Source: Episyrphus balteatus (Eukaryota > Arthropoda > Insecta > Diptera > Syrphidae). Taken from it: a stretch of DNA of 64,000 nucleotides. The position numbers and the translations under genes are program-made. Shown here piece by piece: positions 1-11,258 of this stretch; the first letter of the stretch is position 1; each line of letters opens with the position of its first letter. The stretch is taken from NCBI RefSeq assembly GCF_945859705.1, contig NC_079135.1:24492501-24556500 (forward strand), given 5' to 3'. The notes beneath the pieces were generated by a model that worked only from the letters and a program-made list of their open reading frames with translations, did not search any database and was not told where the DNA came from.

Positions 1-42
1 TCTGAAAGTGAGAGTGATATTGTGTTAAGAGTGTTGCAATAA
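1..42 (+). CDS. Possible C-terminal end of an upstream gene
   Basis: Frame 1 is open from the window edge for 13 codons, reads Ser-Glu-Ser-Glu-Ser-Asp and then a short hydrophobic tail, and ends in TAA. Base composition falls sharply to AT-rich just after the stop, as at a coding end followed by a 3' UTR. The other two frames stop inside the same stretch. The tract is too short to identify, and chance openness cannot be excluded. Confidence 0.25.
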   Translation, partial: SESESDIVLRVLQ

Positions 43-1449
43 ACATTATTATTATTTTTTTTTAATTTTTAAAAATAAAAAAAAATGTTAAAAATGCAAA
101 GCAACAAAAAGTTAAAAACTATATGCAATGAAGAAAGAAAGAATTAAACGTCTACCATTTACTTAAGTTTTATTTTAAAATATTTAATATATAATATATA
201 TAAAAAAAAATAAATATAAATTTAAAAATACAAAATTTATAAATATTATGTAAAAAATAATTACAACAAAACATGAATTTTGTTTGCTTTTTAAAAAAAA
301 TATAGATTATGTATTTTGAATTATTTATTAAGTTTGGTTTTGTTTCTTTTAATTCGAGTCCCAAGTGTTAAAATGCATTGTTAATAATATTTTTAAATAA
401 GTCATAATTTTAAGCAAACATTTAAGTTATTTTTTGTGTTGTTCATTTTTTTTTTATATATAGAATCCTTAAAAAAAAATTAAAAAAAAAAAGATTAGAA
501 TCATAACAAAAATGTGTAGATCCTATTTATATTTTATGCACAAAATGATTTATAAAGACAAATTCAACTTGTTTTATAGATTTTTTATTTAAGTTTTTTG
601 TAATTTGTTTCAAGTGAATTTTTAACGAAAATTCACTAACAACAATAATGTGGCCTTTGGTTATTCTGATAACGACAAAAAAGAAACAAAGAAAACATGT
701 GTAACAATAAGTTTTCATTTTAAATATTCTTTAGTAAAAAAAATAAATTAAAATAAAATAACAACAAACAGCAAACCAATTCAAAATTTATAAAATTTAT
801 AATAATCAAAATGACCGTTATTGGGTTGTTTAAATAAAAAAAAAAATACAAAAATTTATATTTACTTTACAAAGTTAACCAACAAAAAAAAAAAATGAAT
901 ACAAAAAAATGTTTTACTTAAAATTTAAAACAAAAAAAAGAAAGTATTTATACAATTTATTATAAAATTTGTTAACGAAATGAAAAAAAAGAAATGATTT
1001 TCAAAATTAATTTTGTTTTTCTTTTAAGTTTCTTTTATTATAACGACGTACTTAATAAATTAAATATATAAAATTATGAAAAAAAAAATAACAAAAAATA
1101 TATTTCTTTGTACTTGTTAAATGTGCTACATTAAAATATTTGAAAAAAAAAAACAAAAAAATATTTCTAAAAGAATAAAATCACTATAACCTATAAAATA
1201 AAAAAATATACCTACTATATACATAATCTACCAAAAAAAAAACATTTTTGATGCAATAAATTACTATCATAAGGTATATAAGCATCCAAAGAGAAAAGAA
1301 AAAATACTACGAATAAAGGCAAACAAATTTGTTTAATGTTTTTGTGTTGAAATTTAAGACAAAAATATAAATTATTTACGAATAAAACAAATGTGGTTGT
1401 TTTGTTTTTTTTTTTTTTTATTTAACTGTTTATAATAAATTTTAAATAA
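43..1449. other. AT-rich stretch, no gene seen
   Basis: Very AT-rich DNA with many A and T homopolymers and several AATAAA-like words. It could be the 3' UTR and downstream flank of a gene that ends at the window edge. Open frames here are short and of low complexity, and nothing protein-like was found on either strand. Confidence 0.4.
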
Positions 1450-3110
1450 CATAACGTCTGGTTTGATTTTCTTTAAAGACAATAGTGAGCAAATCTTAAA
1501 ATTAAAGCTTCTATATAAAGCTTGCCTCGGAAACAAATTTTACTGTGGAAGTTACAACTTTCTAGAAGACTTTGTATTTAAAGGTCTCTGGTTTTGGTTT
1601 AAAGATATGGTCAAAGTCTCGAAAAAAGTTTCGGGTTGCAAATATAATTTCACAGTGAAAGGACCTATGCATTTAGTAAAATTTTCTATTTTCGTTTTTT
1701 TTTAGATTTCCGAAATATTTACCTATGTACATTAGCATTATAAAAAATTTCCTCCAAATTCATCTAGTGAGACATCAAAATAAACATCTATTTAAGCTAT
1801 ATTCATAACTGAAAACCAAAAGTTTCTTTAAGGTCTGGGTGCTGAGTTATTTGCATCGAAACATATTTTGTTTACTTTCGCAGGCGCATATCTGCGGGTT
1901 AAAGTCTCGAAACGAGTTTTGGTTTACAGATACGAGTTAACAGTGAATAGTCCTATGCGTTTATTTAAAAAATACAAATTATTTTTTTTTTTCAGATTTT
2001 TGAAAAAATCCAAGGTTAACCCCTTGCCGAAAAAAAAAATCATCTTTAAAAATTTCCTCCAAATTCATCGAGTGAGATATCAAAAGAAAGGTCTTTTTAA
2101 GCTCGATTTATAACTGAAAACCAAAAGTTTCTTTGAGATCTAGTTACTGAGTTATTTGCATTCAAACATACTTTTGCTTACATTCGGAGGCGGATATCTG
2201 CGGATCAAAGTCTCGAAATAAGCTTCGGCTTACAGATATGAGTTCACATTGAACAGGTCTATACATTTAGGTAGGTCAAAAAATTACAAATTTTTTTTTT
2301 TAGATTTTCGAAAAATATCCAAATCCCTTGCCAAAAAATGCATTTAAAAAAATCTTCTCCAAATTTATCGTCAAAAAGTGAAAATTTTCAAACTCATTTT
2401 GTCACAGTTTTTCTCCGATCACAAAATTAAAAATAATGATGCAGAAAGCTTATTTTTTTTTTTGTTTAAAAAAAAACAATTTTTGTAGTTTTTTCCAAAA
2501 ACAAATAGCGCTAGAAAGAAATAAAATTTTTTACTTTTGTAAATTTCCCACTTTTTCACTTTTTAGGTTATTGTAGTTAAGGCTTACTGCCATATTATTC
2601 ACTCTGGATTTAGTTTGGATTTAAGTTTATTTTAAATCCAATCCATTAAATCTGAATTTAATAAATCCAAGGATTTAATATTTTGGTCATATTATTCACT
2701 CAAAAAAAAAATTATATGTTTATTCAATAAATTTTGTATAATTTGCATTTATCTTTATTTTTCCTTCACAAAATACGTGAAAAAAACATCTGAACACTGT
2801 GGAAATTAATTTTACATCTGGATTTATAAAGTTAAACAGACCTCCAGAGAGCAGTTTAAATTTGTTTGGATTTAACGAGATTGGATTTAAAAAATTGGAT
2901 TTAAGATTGGATTTAAATAGTGAATATTATGGAATTGGATTTATTTTTGACATTTTGATATTGTTTGCATCCAGATGTATTTTTTAAACTAGTGAATAAT
3001 ATGGCCGTTAGAGGTCTCTTTGAGCTGGATTCATAACTGAAAACCAAAAGTTTCTTTGAGTTCTAGTTGCTGCGTTATTTACATCCAAACTTTTTTTTCC
3101 TACATGCTAG
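1450..3110. repeat. Decayed ~305-bp tandem repeat
   Basis: Three to four diverged copies of one unit lie head to tail. The words CATAACTGAAAACCAAAAG (with small changes) at about 1805, 2110 and 3033, and ATATCTGCGG followed by AAAGTCTCGAAA at about 1888 and 2193, mark the same unit. The first two marker copies are 305 bp apart. The last copy is displaced because a MITE (2587-3007) landed inside the array. The copies hold no conserved open frame. Confidence 0.65.
2587..3007. mobile_element. Harbinger-like MITE, TTA target duplication
   Basis: A 421-bp element whose ends are inverted repeats of the form C[T/G]GCCATATTATTCACT, flanked on both sides by TTA (2584-2586 and 3008-3010). The TTCACT-containing end motif recurs internally at about 2690, and GGATTTA words are repeated through the interior. 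A 3-bp TTA/TAA duplication is typical of PIF/Harbinger elements. There is no transposase, so it is non-autonomous. It interrupts the ~305-bp tandem repeat. Confidence 0.7.
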
Positions 3111-3111
3111 A

Positions 3112-3225
3112 ACCCCAGCTAAACCATAGCGCCGAAATTGGTTAGTTAAATTCCTAAACCAAGCTTGAACCACATTTGTACAACTGGTCCTTAAAAGTTG
3201 TGTTCAAAGAGGATTTTTCTAAATC
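3112..3225. repeat. Partial copy of a dispersed element related to 56243-56663
   Basis: The stretch with GCCGAAATTGGTTAGTTAAA followed by a TTGTACAACTGGTCC end matches the right half of the element at 56.2-56.7 kb, which carries the same GCCGAAAT, ACCAAGGCTGA and TTGTACAACAGG words. Only one end is present here. Confidence 0.45.
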
Positions 3226-3851
3226 AGAACAGGACAGGAAAGCACAGTTTTGTGAGAAACGTCAGAACAACCCAAGTAACAATTTGGCTTGCATAAGGTC
3301 CAAATTTTTTCGATTCGACAAGCTATAGTTTGTATATCCCGACAAACAATACTGGTTCTATAAAGCTTTACAGATGCAATTGTTGCTTCTGTAAAGCATT
3401 ATAGAAGCAAAATTGTTAGTAGGGATGTTTAGTTTAAGGCTTGATTACGCAAGTCAACCATTTTGGAAAGAAAGGAGGTCTTCTAAAGGCTTCCTAGAAG
3501 TGTTTAGAGCAAGCCTTGTACATTTTAGTTAAAGAAGGCCTTCTTAAGACCTTTTTGAACCGTTCTAAGGAAGCCTCGTATTTTCAAGTGACAGAAGGCC
3601 TCTAAGCCCTGTTCCAAGAGGTTCTTTTAAGTATGCAATGTTTTTGGCTTTTAAGTATGCAATATTTTCTTCTCTTAAGTATGCAATGTTTTTTTTTCTT
3701 GAAAGTATGCAACTTTTCTAGTGCATTCGAAAAAAAAAATATTCCATTTCAATGTGAGGTATCAAGTAGCTCCCTTTTTTTGAAATGGTCAAAAAAGAAG
3801 AAAAAATAAAGTTCAATAAAATCTTTTATTTTTATTCATAATTTCAACATC
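3226..3851. repeat. Short decayed repeats, no gene
   Basis: Two or three imperfect copies of an AAGGCCTTCT / GAAGCC word lie at 3470-3610. At 3624-3715 there are four short tandem copies of a unit containing AAGTATGCAA separated by T-rich spacers of about 24-27 bp. No coding region is seen. Confidence 0.45.
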
Positions 3852-4665
3852 TTATCCCAACTAGCACAACAGCTTCTGTAAATTGAAATCTCGCAGGTTC
3901 TACTTTGTATACAGCTTGTATTGAGCTTACTTCAGAATTTAACTGCTTATAGAAGTTCGGACTTGTTTAACAACTTCTAATAAGTTGTTTAAATACTCTT
4001 AAAGAAACTTAAACGAAGAAAGCTTGTTTTTCTTATAAGCCTGTTTAATGAGTTTATAGAAGCTTTACAGAAATTACCAAGTTTTGTATTTGATTTTTGG
4101 TTTTGATATTAAATAATCTAGCACGGACACTTTTTGGTTTTGACATTGAATAATTTAGCTCAGACATTTTTTGCTATTTGAACTGATTAAGTTTTTGATT
4201 TCATTAATGAATATACTAGGATGGCCGAGTGGGTAGAGTGGTGGACTACCACCAAGCAGATACGAAGTTCGATTCCTGGGTGTGGTAAAAAAATTGTATA
4301 CTTTTAAAATTATTATTAATAGATTTACTAAAAACTAATGGAATGTTATATATAATATCAGATCAAAAGATAATATACATGATTTAAAACCAGTTAAAAA
4401 AGAATTCTTGTTTTGTTTTTGTAGTTGTTTTTTTAATTTCGATAAGACATGTATTAAAGAATTATACAAGCTCTTCCGAAGCTATCTGTCAAATCTCAAA
4501 GCTTCGGTAGAGCTTCGGTAAAGCTTCGTTTAAGATCCTTACAGACAGTCAAACTTGTATAACGTTCTCCTTTTTCCATGCCCAACAACCTTACTATAGT
4601 TTAAAAGAAGCTGAAATGTAGCTTTTGTAATACCTTAACCGAAGCTGAAATGTTAGTTGGGATAA
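3852..4665. mobile_element. Putative TIR element with TTATCCCAACTA ends
   Basis: The left end TTATCCCAACTAGCA and the right end TGTTAGTTGGGATAA are inverted copies, each followed inward by an AGCTTC word. The interior is full of AGCTTCGG/GAAGCTT palindromic words and also carries a tRNA-like SINE head. The flanking bases do not give an unambiguous target duplication, so the exact limits are uncertain. Confidence 0.45.
4215..4287 (+). repeat. tRNA-like SINE head or decayed tRNA
   Basis: A polymerase III box A-like word TGGCCGAGTGGGTAGAG is followed about 35 bp later by a box B-like word AGTTCGATTCC. The T stem does not pair well (CGAAG against CCTGG) and the acceptor stem pairs only in part, so this is not a working tRNA. 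An A-rich tail follows. A tRNA-derived SINE is the likeliest reading. A related head sits at 58492-58556. Confidence 0.5.
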
Positions 4666-5929
4666 CAACCTCTATAAGGCCTTATTATAACATCAAATGC
4701 AAATGATAGTTTCCTAAACGAAGCTATAACTTCCCTAAAATGTTTCATTGTTTTGTAAAAAGGCCTGCATAAGATCGTTTTACGCTGTTCGTCACAACCT
4801 ATTAGCTTGTGAATTGCCTGTGGAGGAAGGTCTTGTGGAAATTCGGTAATGTGCGCCAAAATGATTTGCATAAAACTTGTCCTTCTTCTCACACAAGTAA
4901 AAAAATAGTTTGTATTGAACCTTATACAAGTTGTTACTTGTATTAGGTCGTCGTTGAAGAACAGCGTCGTTGAACCTACTTAAAGTATATACTGAAAAAC
5001 AAAGATACTAAAATAAAAAAATAACAGAAATATAAGAAAGACAAGCAATGAGAAAAAAACTCAAACGTAATTTATCGTTCGCACATAATTAATTTGCCCT
5101 ACAATTTGTTTTCCAAATAAATGGTTTAATCTTCGATAAATCGAAAGAAAATCAAATGGAAAGTGCAGGTAGGTACAAGACTCAAAAGTGAAAATAAAAA
5201 ATCAACCCAATGCAATCAAACCTCAACATAGAAATAAGTGTTGAATGTTGTCATTTTGTATCACTTGTATTCTACATACCTAGATGTCGCCTAAAACACT
5301 ACAAAGATAACAATTTGAAAAAGAAAATAAAACAAATAAAGTAAAATAATTTTTTATTTATTTAATGATTATTCAAGGTCTTATCATAATATAAATAAAA
5401 TTTTATATGCCCACAATTTCCAAAATTATTTTTCTTTCAAAAACTTTCCAAAATTAATTCAAAACTAAATAAAAAACCAAATAACCAAAAATCTATTTTC
5501 AAACCAAAGTGACATATCTGTCACCATATCTATATCGCATGGTTTTTCTTTTCCTTTGGCAAATGTCAAAATTTTCATAGAAATAGAAAAGTATTTTTCG
5601 CCGTGTCGATGCGTGTTCGACGTTCTTAGTTCTTAGAGCAGCCTTATCGCCATTTATTTTCCACAAAGAAGAAAAAGAAATAAAAATTAAATGAACAAAA
5701 TTTAATTTCAATTAATCACAATTCCTTTGTCAATATTTGCATTTTTGTCTTATTAATCTCCCCAATATCCTCAAAAAAGAAACCACACGTGATTCCCCTT
5801 ATCGACGATATACGAAACCAAACGATTTTGAGAAAAGAAAATCTAAATAGATTTTCTGTGTATCGCTTTTAGCGAATAAAAAGTAATAAAAAAAACGCAA
5901 AAGTGGATTCCGTAAAGGTTGAAGATTTG
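4666..5929. other. Intergenic DNA and probable 5' region of Tom22
   Basis: No protein-like frame was found. The 3' part should hold the promoter and 5' UTR of the + strand Tom22 gene that begins at 5930, but no clear TATA box or initiator could be singled out. Confidence 0.4.
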
Positions 5930-8900
5930 ATGGACTCTGATCCAGATATCGAGTTCATCGAAAACGAGAAAGATAGCGGAATGTCTTCGCTGGGCGGAAG
6001 CAAAGATGAAACTCCAGAAAGAAAAGCCGTAGTTAATGTAATTATTATGTAAAACTTGTCACACAAAAAATAATACCGATTTTTCATTCTTCTTTTCCGG
6101 GGCATGTGTCTGTTGGTGTTTTTTTTTTTGGGTGATGGGGTTTGCTTTCCATCGACCCATAACCATTTCCCACGACCCAACCAACTTTTGCCATCATTCT
6201 CGGAAAAGTCGAATGGAAAATCGATTTTCATATAGTTTTTTTCTTTGAGAAACTTATAAATTAAATGGATTTTAAATTATTGTCTCTTGATTTACAGAAA
6301 ACTACAAGTAATTCAGATGCCGAGAATTATGAAGATGTAAGTATTTATTAAATTGAAATTATTTTCTAATTGGTTATTTGAACGTAACCTCACTAATTTT
6401 GTGCGTAGATGAAAAAATAAAAAAAATATGAATCTATTAAAATCTTCCTCTGATTTTGTTACGTTTCATTAGATACCTTATAAATTGATTTGTGGATTTA
6501 TTTTTGGGGCATTTTTTGTTTGTTTTATTGCCGGGATAGGTTATTTTTGAAAAAAAGTGGGATGTGAGAGTGCTTCTTAATTTATTTAATAATTTTTTTT
6601 CTTTTGTCCTACCAAACGTATGTAGGTTCAGTTTACTTTTTTGTACATTTTCTACTCTAATTGGATGCAAAATCAGGTCTATACCTCTAACTAGTAGCTA
6701 CGCTTCGGGGTCAACGTGTACCGTGATAAACCTTGTTTACTAGTTTTTTTTTTTCAATACTAAACTTTTTATAAGTTATCAATATTTGTCAGAATGAAAA
6801 TCATTAGACAAATATCCAAGGACGATAATCTCACAATTGAAAACCTTGCAATATGAATTTGCTTTCAGAATTGATCAGCATCCAAGGCCTTAAACCTTTT
6901 TCAATGAACATAGGGGAAAATTAAATGATTTTATAAAAAAAAAGATTGCGAAAAGCATTTTGATGATAGGCGTAGCAATTCCTATCTGAATCGAATCTGC
7001 TCATTATTTGATTGGTTCTATCCTGAATCTTAAGAAGTGGATATTATTAATCCGTTTATACTTATATGTTTCTTTAATTCAGTGATTTATATGGTGTTTT
7101 TATCTGTGCACTTTAAAGACTTAGAATTGTCTCCGCTGCGACAGATTTATCTATCAAATAATGGAATTATGATAACTAAAAAACATACAAAAATAATATT
7201 AATTTTTTATAAGGTAAATCAATTCACAAAAAATCAGGTATATTTTGGTCGAAATAAAATGTTCCAAACATTGACGACCCCAATCAACTAAGGTGATATT
7301 TGATATTTGCTCAACCGGCCAATAAGCAACAACAAATTTGTTTAAATATCAACTATTAACTTAGCCGATTGGAGGAAACGTTCAGAAATATTAAGGTCTA
7401 AAAAGTAAAAGTAAAAAGAGCCTAAACGGATTGATGGATTTGCTTGAAACTTTGTACAGATGATTTTTACGTAATTCCCTAGAACCGTTTTATTTAATAT
7501 CTCCTTTTTAACGCATATCTCCCATATAACGTTTTTGAGGTATTGCAATTTTCTCGAAAATGGCTTTAATGATTTTGATTAAATTTGGTGTACGTAATAC
7601 TCTTATTGATTCTAACAAAACTGTATTTTTAGTTATTCAAAAATTAACTTATTTTTTAAGTTCATATATTTCATCAAAGCATAAGTCAATTTTATTCAAA
7701 ATTAAAAAAAAAAAAAAAACTCACAAAGAAGTTTTTGAAAATGTATTTTTTTTTTAACTTTCTAATATTAAAGATAAAGATACTTTGAACTACGAGAACA
7801 AGTACGTGCGACCCAGTCGTGCATTTTATTTTAGTCTACTACGAGAATGTAGACTGCATTAACATACACAAGTTTAAATGCATCAATATTAGAATTTGTT
7901 TTGATTTTAATTTGACTACGAGTGAAAATGAAATTTTAATGTTAGCTTGAAACATTTTCCGAAGTTGTGATTTTCTTGAGGCTTTTAATAAGATCTGAAA
8001 ATATTGGGATACGAATTTGCACGTAAACTTATGTATCTTAACCTTGTTCTATCGTTTGTTGTTGTTTATTTATTTATTATTATTATTTTCTCTTTTAATC
8101 AGACACAACTTTTTATACAAATATTTATCGTATATCACTTGACTAAACATTTTTAAACATTTTATGAAATCCCAATCAAATATGAAAAAAGGTAAGAATT
8201 TCATTGAGTCTTGAATGGCTTAACTAACCTCACACCAAAAGAAAACCTTTAAGCAGATGGTGGAAAAGGTGTTGTTCCTTTGAAACTATCTATATAATAT
8301 CAGTCGCCCGAATATAGCAATCAAGACGGATTAGGAAATCGTTTAAGAGCCATTTTCTTCACTGCAAGTTGAACTCAATTTGAGGATTTTTATTCTCAAC
8401 TTGTGATTTTGTTTTTCTTCACTAAAAATTGACAGTTTCAAATTTCGTTTCTCAACTCTCGAGTTGATCAACTTCTGGTTTTCTCAACTTCCGAAATAAG
8501 TAGAAGTTGAGAAAGCAAACTTGAGATTTTTTATGAAATGTCATGTTTTTTTTTTTCAATTTTTTGTTTCAAACGTTTTTTTATGCTGAATATCGCGATA
8601 AAAACAAAAAAAAATATTTTGAATGCCTGAAAAATAACACATGAAATGGCTCTTAGGAATTTTTTTTTAAAGAAAAATTTACACATTACGTACATATGCA
8701 CATATCAAAGGGTTTACTTCCACGTTCATTTAAATCGCTCATTGATGCACTTTAAATCAAATTTATGAAAACATATTATTCCAAGGCAGACAGTTATGAT
8801 AAGATTTTATGACACATTTTCCACCGATTTCCTTTAACATCATTTCAAAATTATTGAGAGGCACACACACAAAGCACAAACTTACACAAGAAGAGAGATA

Positions 8901-10910
8901 TGTTAAAAATTAATTTATAGCAAAAAAAAACAAAGAAAAATGCATTCTAAACAACGATATAATTTTATTTCTAATTTAAAAACGAATTTGACTTTTTGAA
9001 CTAACAAAAAATGCACAACTTCGTTTTAAATGACATACACGATTGCTTTTCATATTTAAAACTGACTGTCACAAATATCCCAGGGATATTTTTCAAACTT
9101 GATGTTGGCCAACTTCTGTTTTTAAAACTCGAGAGTTGAGAAAAAAATAGTGAAGAAAACAAATTCTCAACTCGTGTCTCAACTTTCGAGTTGATGTCAA
9201 CTCTCAAGTTCGCCAACTCTCGAGTTTGCTTCAAGTTGAGTAATAGTGAAGAAAATCGGCCTAAACCGATTTGACACAAATGCCAAACTAATAGACAAGA
9301 AAGACTGTGTTTTGCTCAGAAAATATGATTTTTTGTATTTTCTTGATGATTTGAAAGGAGCAAATAAAGAAGTATATTTTTAACGAAGAATAGTTCTTTA
9401 ATTGGAATTTTTTGTTGCAAAACATAAGGTCTATTCTACATTATTGTGATCTAAATTAGGAAGTTTGTCAAATTTCTGAGAGTTTGGAGAGAATTCTCTC
9501 ATAAGAAAATAAAACTAAGGAAGACATGCAATCACAATTTCATATTTTACGTTTAATTCGTTAAAATAAAATAACTTTAAAGCAAAACACGAGTAAACGC
9601 GATTCAATTTAACAACAACCAATTTAACTTGATTTGAATTTTTCTTTGTTTTGTTTATATGTCATTTGACAGAATTCATGTTTCTGCACAAAGCACAACT
9701 TTTGAAGTTGTGAACGGAATGCTTCCTCTTTCTTTTTCTCGGCGGTGATAAGATCTCGATGTCGAGGGGATCATGATTCTCACACTTGTGATCCGCCTAT
9801 GGTTTTTGCCGAAACGACTCCAAACAAAAATAACCTAATTTGATTTTTGAGGTTAGTAATAGAACATAAAAACAAAAAAAATAACTTATTAACACATATT
9901 TCGACTTTGTACAAAGATGTCCTTTGTACAAAGATGTCCTTCCTCTTTCTTTTTCTCGGCGGTGATAAGATCTCGATGTCGAGGGGATCATGATTCTCAC
10001 ACTTGTGATCCGCCTATGGTTTTTGCCGAAAAGACTCAAAACAAAAATAACCTAATTTGATTTTTGAGGTTAGTAATAGAACATAAAAACAAAACAAAAT
10101 AACTTATTAACACTTATTTCGACTTTGTACAAAGATGTCCTTTGGTGGATATCCTTAATGTCTCTCTCTCTTAAAAAAAAACATCCTTTCAGTATCCTCC
10201 TTTCGCTAGGCCCGTCAAAGGTTACAAAAACTTATATCTTAAGAACAGTAAAATATATTCCCCAAAATTGTTGCTGAGTTTATTTTACTTAAAATAATTC
10301 TTTAAATTTTTTTTGAATCACTCACGGTTTCCTTTCTTCGACTTCTTTTAGTCTATTCTTACTGTATGAGTTTTACTTGATCATATTTTTTTCTTCGTTA
10401 CCTACTTCATTATTTTTCTTCAAATATTTTTTTTTAGCTTTCAACCTATTGAGCAAATAAAAACATTTTAGCTCAATTTGTTTTGTATTAAAATTTCTAA
10501 TTAAAATCCCATCCTTATGTGTGTATGTTTCAAATACTGATTATAATTAATTTTCAAATCGTTTTTAATATTAATTTTTATTTATATTTTGTTTCCAGGA
10601 ACCCGATGAAACATTCGCTGAGCGACTGTGGGGCTTAACAGAAATGTTCCCCGAGCCAGTGCGAAAAGTTGTTGGAGCCCTAACTGACACAACTGTGAGC
10701 GGCGTCAAAGGGTTCTATGGTTTCTCGTGCAATGCCACCTGGATCATTTTTAGTACATCGGTGATTTTATTTGCGCCAGTAATATTTGAGACTGAACGCG
10801 CCACAATGGAGGAAATGCAAAAATCACAGCAAAAGCAAGTTCTCTTAGGACCCGGTTCAGCAATAGCAGCTGGTGGTGGCGGAGCCCTAATGCCACCCAT
10901 GCAACGATAA
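5930..10910 (+). CDS. mge: Mitochondrial import receptor subunit Tom22
   Basis: Tom22 is the central receptor and organiser of the TOM complex in the outer mitochondrial membrane. It receives presequence proteins and holds Tom40 units together. Exons are 5930-6037, 6298-6336 and 10599-10910, with GT-AG borders and phase-0 joins, giving 152 residues (Drosophila Tom22 is slightly shorter). Residues 1-50 are acidic and cytosolic. ERLWGLTEMFPEPVR at 57-71 is the family signature, an amphipathic stretch before the membrane. Residues about 95-112 (ATWIIFSTSVILFAPVIF) form the single membrane anchor, followed by ETER and a short Gly-rich intermembrane tail. The chosen ATG opens an acidic DSDPDIEFIE start like that of fly orthologues. 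The second intron is 4.26 kb and full of repeats, unlike the short introns elsewhere in the window. Confidence 0.95.
8347..9261. mobile_element. Harbinger-like MITE in Tom22 intron 2, TAA duplication
   Basis: A 915-bp element flanked by TAA on both sides (8344-8346, 9262-9264). The ends are inverted copies of GGCCGATTTTCTTCACT (left end GAGCCATTTTCTTCACT). The terminal TTTTCTTCACT motif is repeated inside the ends, and palindromic CTCGAG/CAACTCTCGAG words are dense near both termini. There is no transposase. The end sequence resembles the large elements at 60.3-64.0 kb. Confidence 0.7.
9722..10143. repeat. 217-bp direct tandem duplication in Tom22 intron 2
   Basis: The stretch starting CTTCCTCTTTCTTTTTCTCG at 9722 is repeated at 9939, nearly identical through GAGGTTAGTAATAGAACAT and TTTCGACTTTGTACAAAGA. 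High identity points to a recent duplication. A short TTTGTACAAAGATGTCC duplication marks the junction between the copies. Confidence 0.75.
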
Positions 10911-11114
10911 TAATTTTATTTTTAAATTGAAATTCGTTATCACTCTTTTTTGTTCATTTTTTTCTTTTTTTTAAATTCGATATATATATTATACATTAAT
11001 AATTACAAAAAATATAATATATATGATCAAAATATCATATATAAACGGTCTCACGTAAAGCGAGATAATACATTTAACGAAATTGACTTTCAATTAAAAA
11101 CAAAAACCAATTAA

Positions 11115-11255
11115 GGTCTGTTTGCGCTTATACACTCGCTAGAACGCTTCAGAGGGTGTTCTTAAACTTTACCTTTTTTATAAGAGCGCTCAGGACAGTT
11201 TTGATTTTTTGTCTTAAGTATGTCCTAGCGCATTGTGTTGAGTGGCAAACAGATT
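11115..11255. mobile_element. Small MITE, TAA duplication
   Basis: A 141-bp stretch with inverted ends sharing TCTGTTTGC, flanked by TAA on both sides (11112-11114, 11256-11258). It lies just downstream of the Tom22 3' end and may fall within the 3' UTR or flank. There is no coding capacity. Confidence 0.5.
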
Positions 11256-11258
11256 TAA

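Noticed and set aside
1463..2113. 80-codon open frames MIFFKDN... and MFTFAGA...
   Set aside because: Both are translations of neighbouring copies of the ~305-bp non-coding tandem repeat and are not conserved with each other in frame.
4215..4287. Functional tRNA gene
   Set aside because: T stem and acceptor stem do not pair adequately; box A and B alone fit a SINE.
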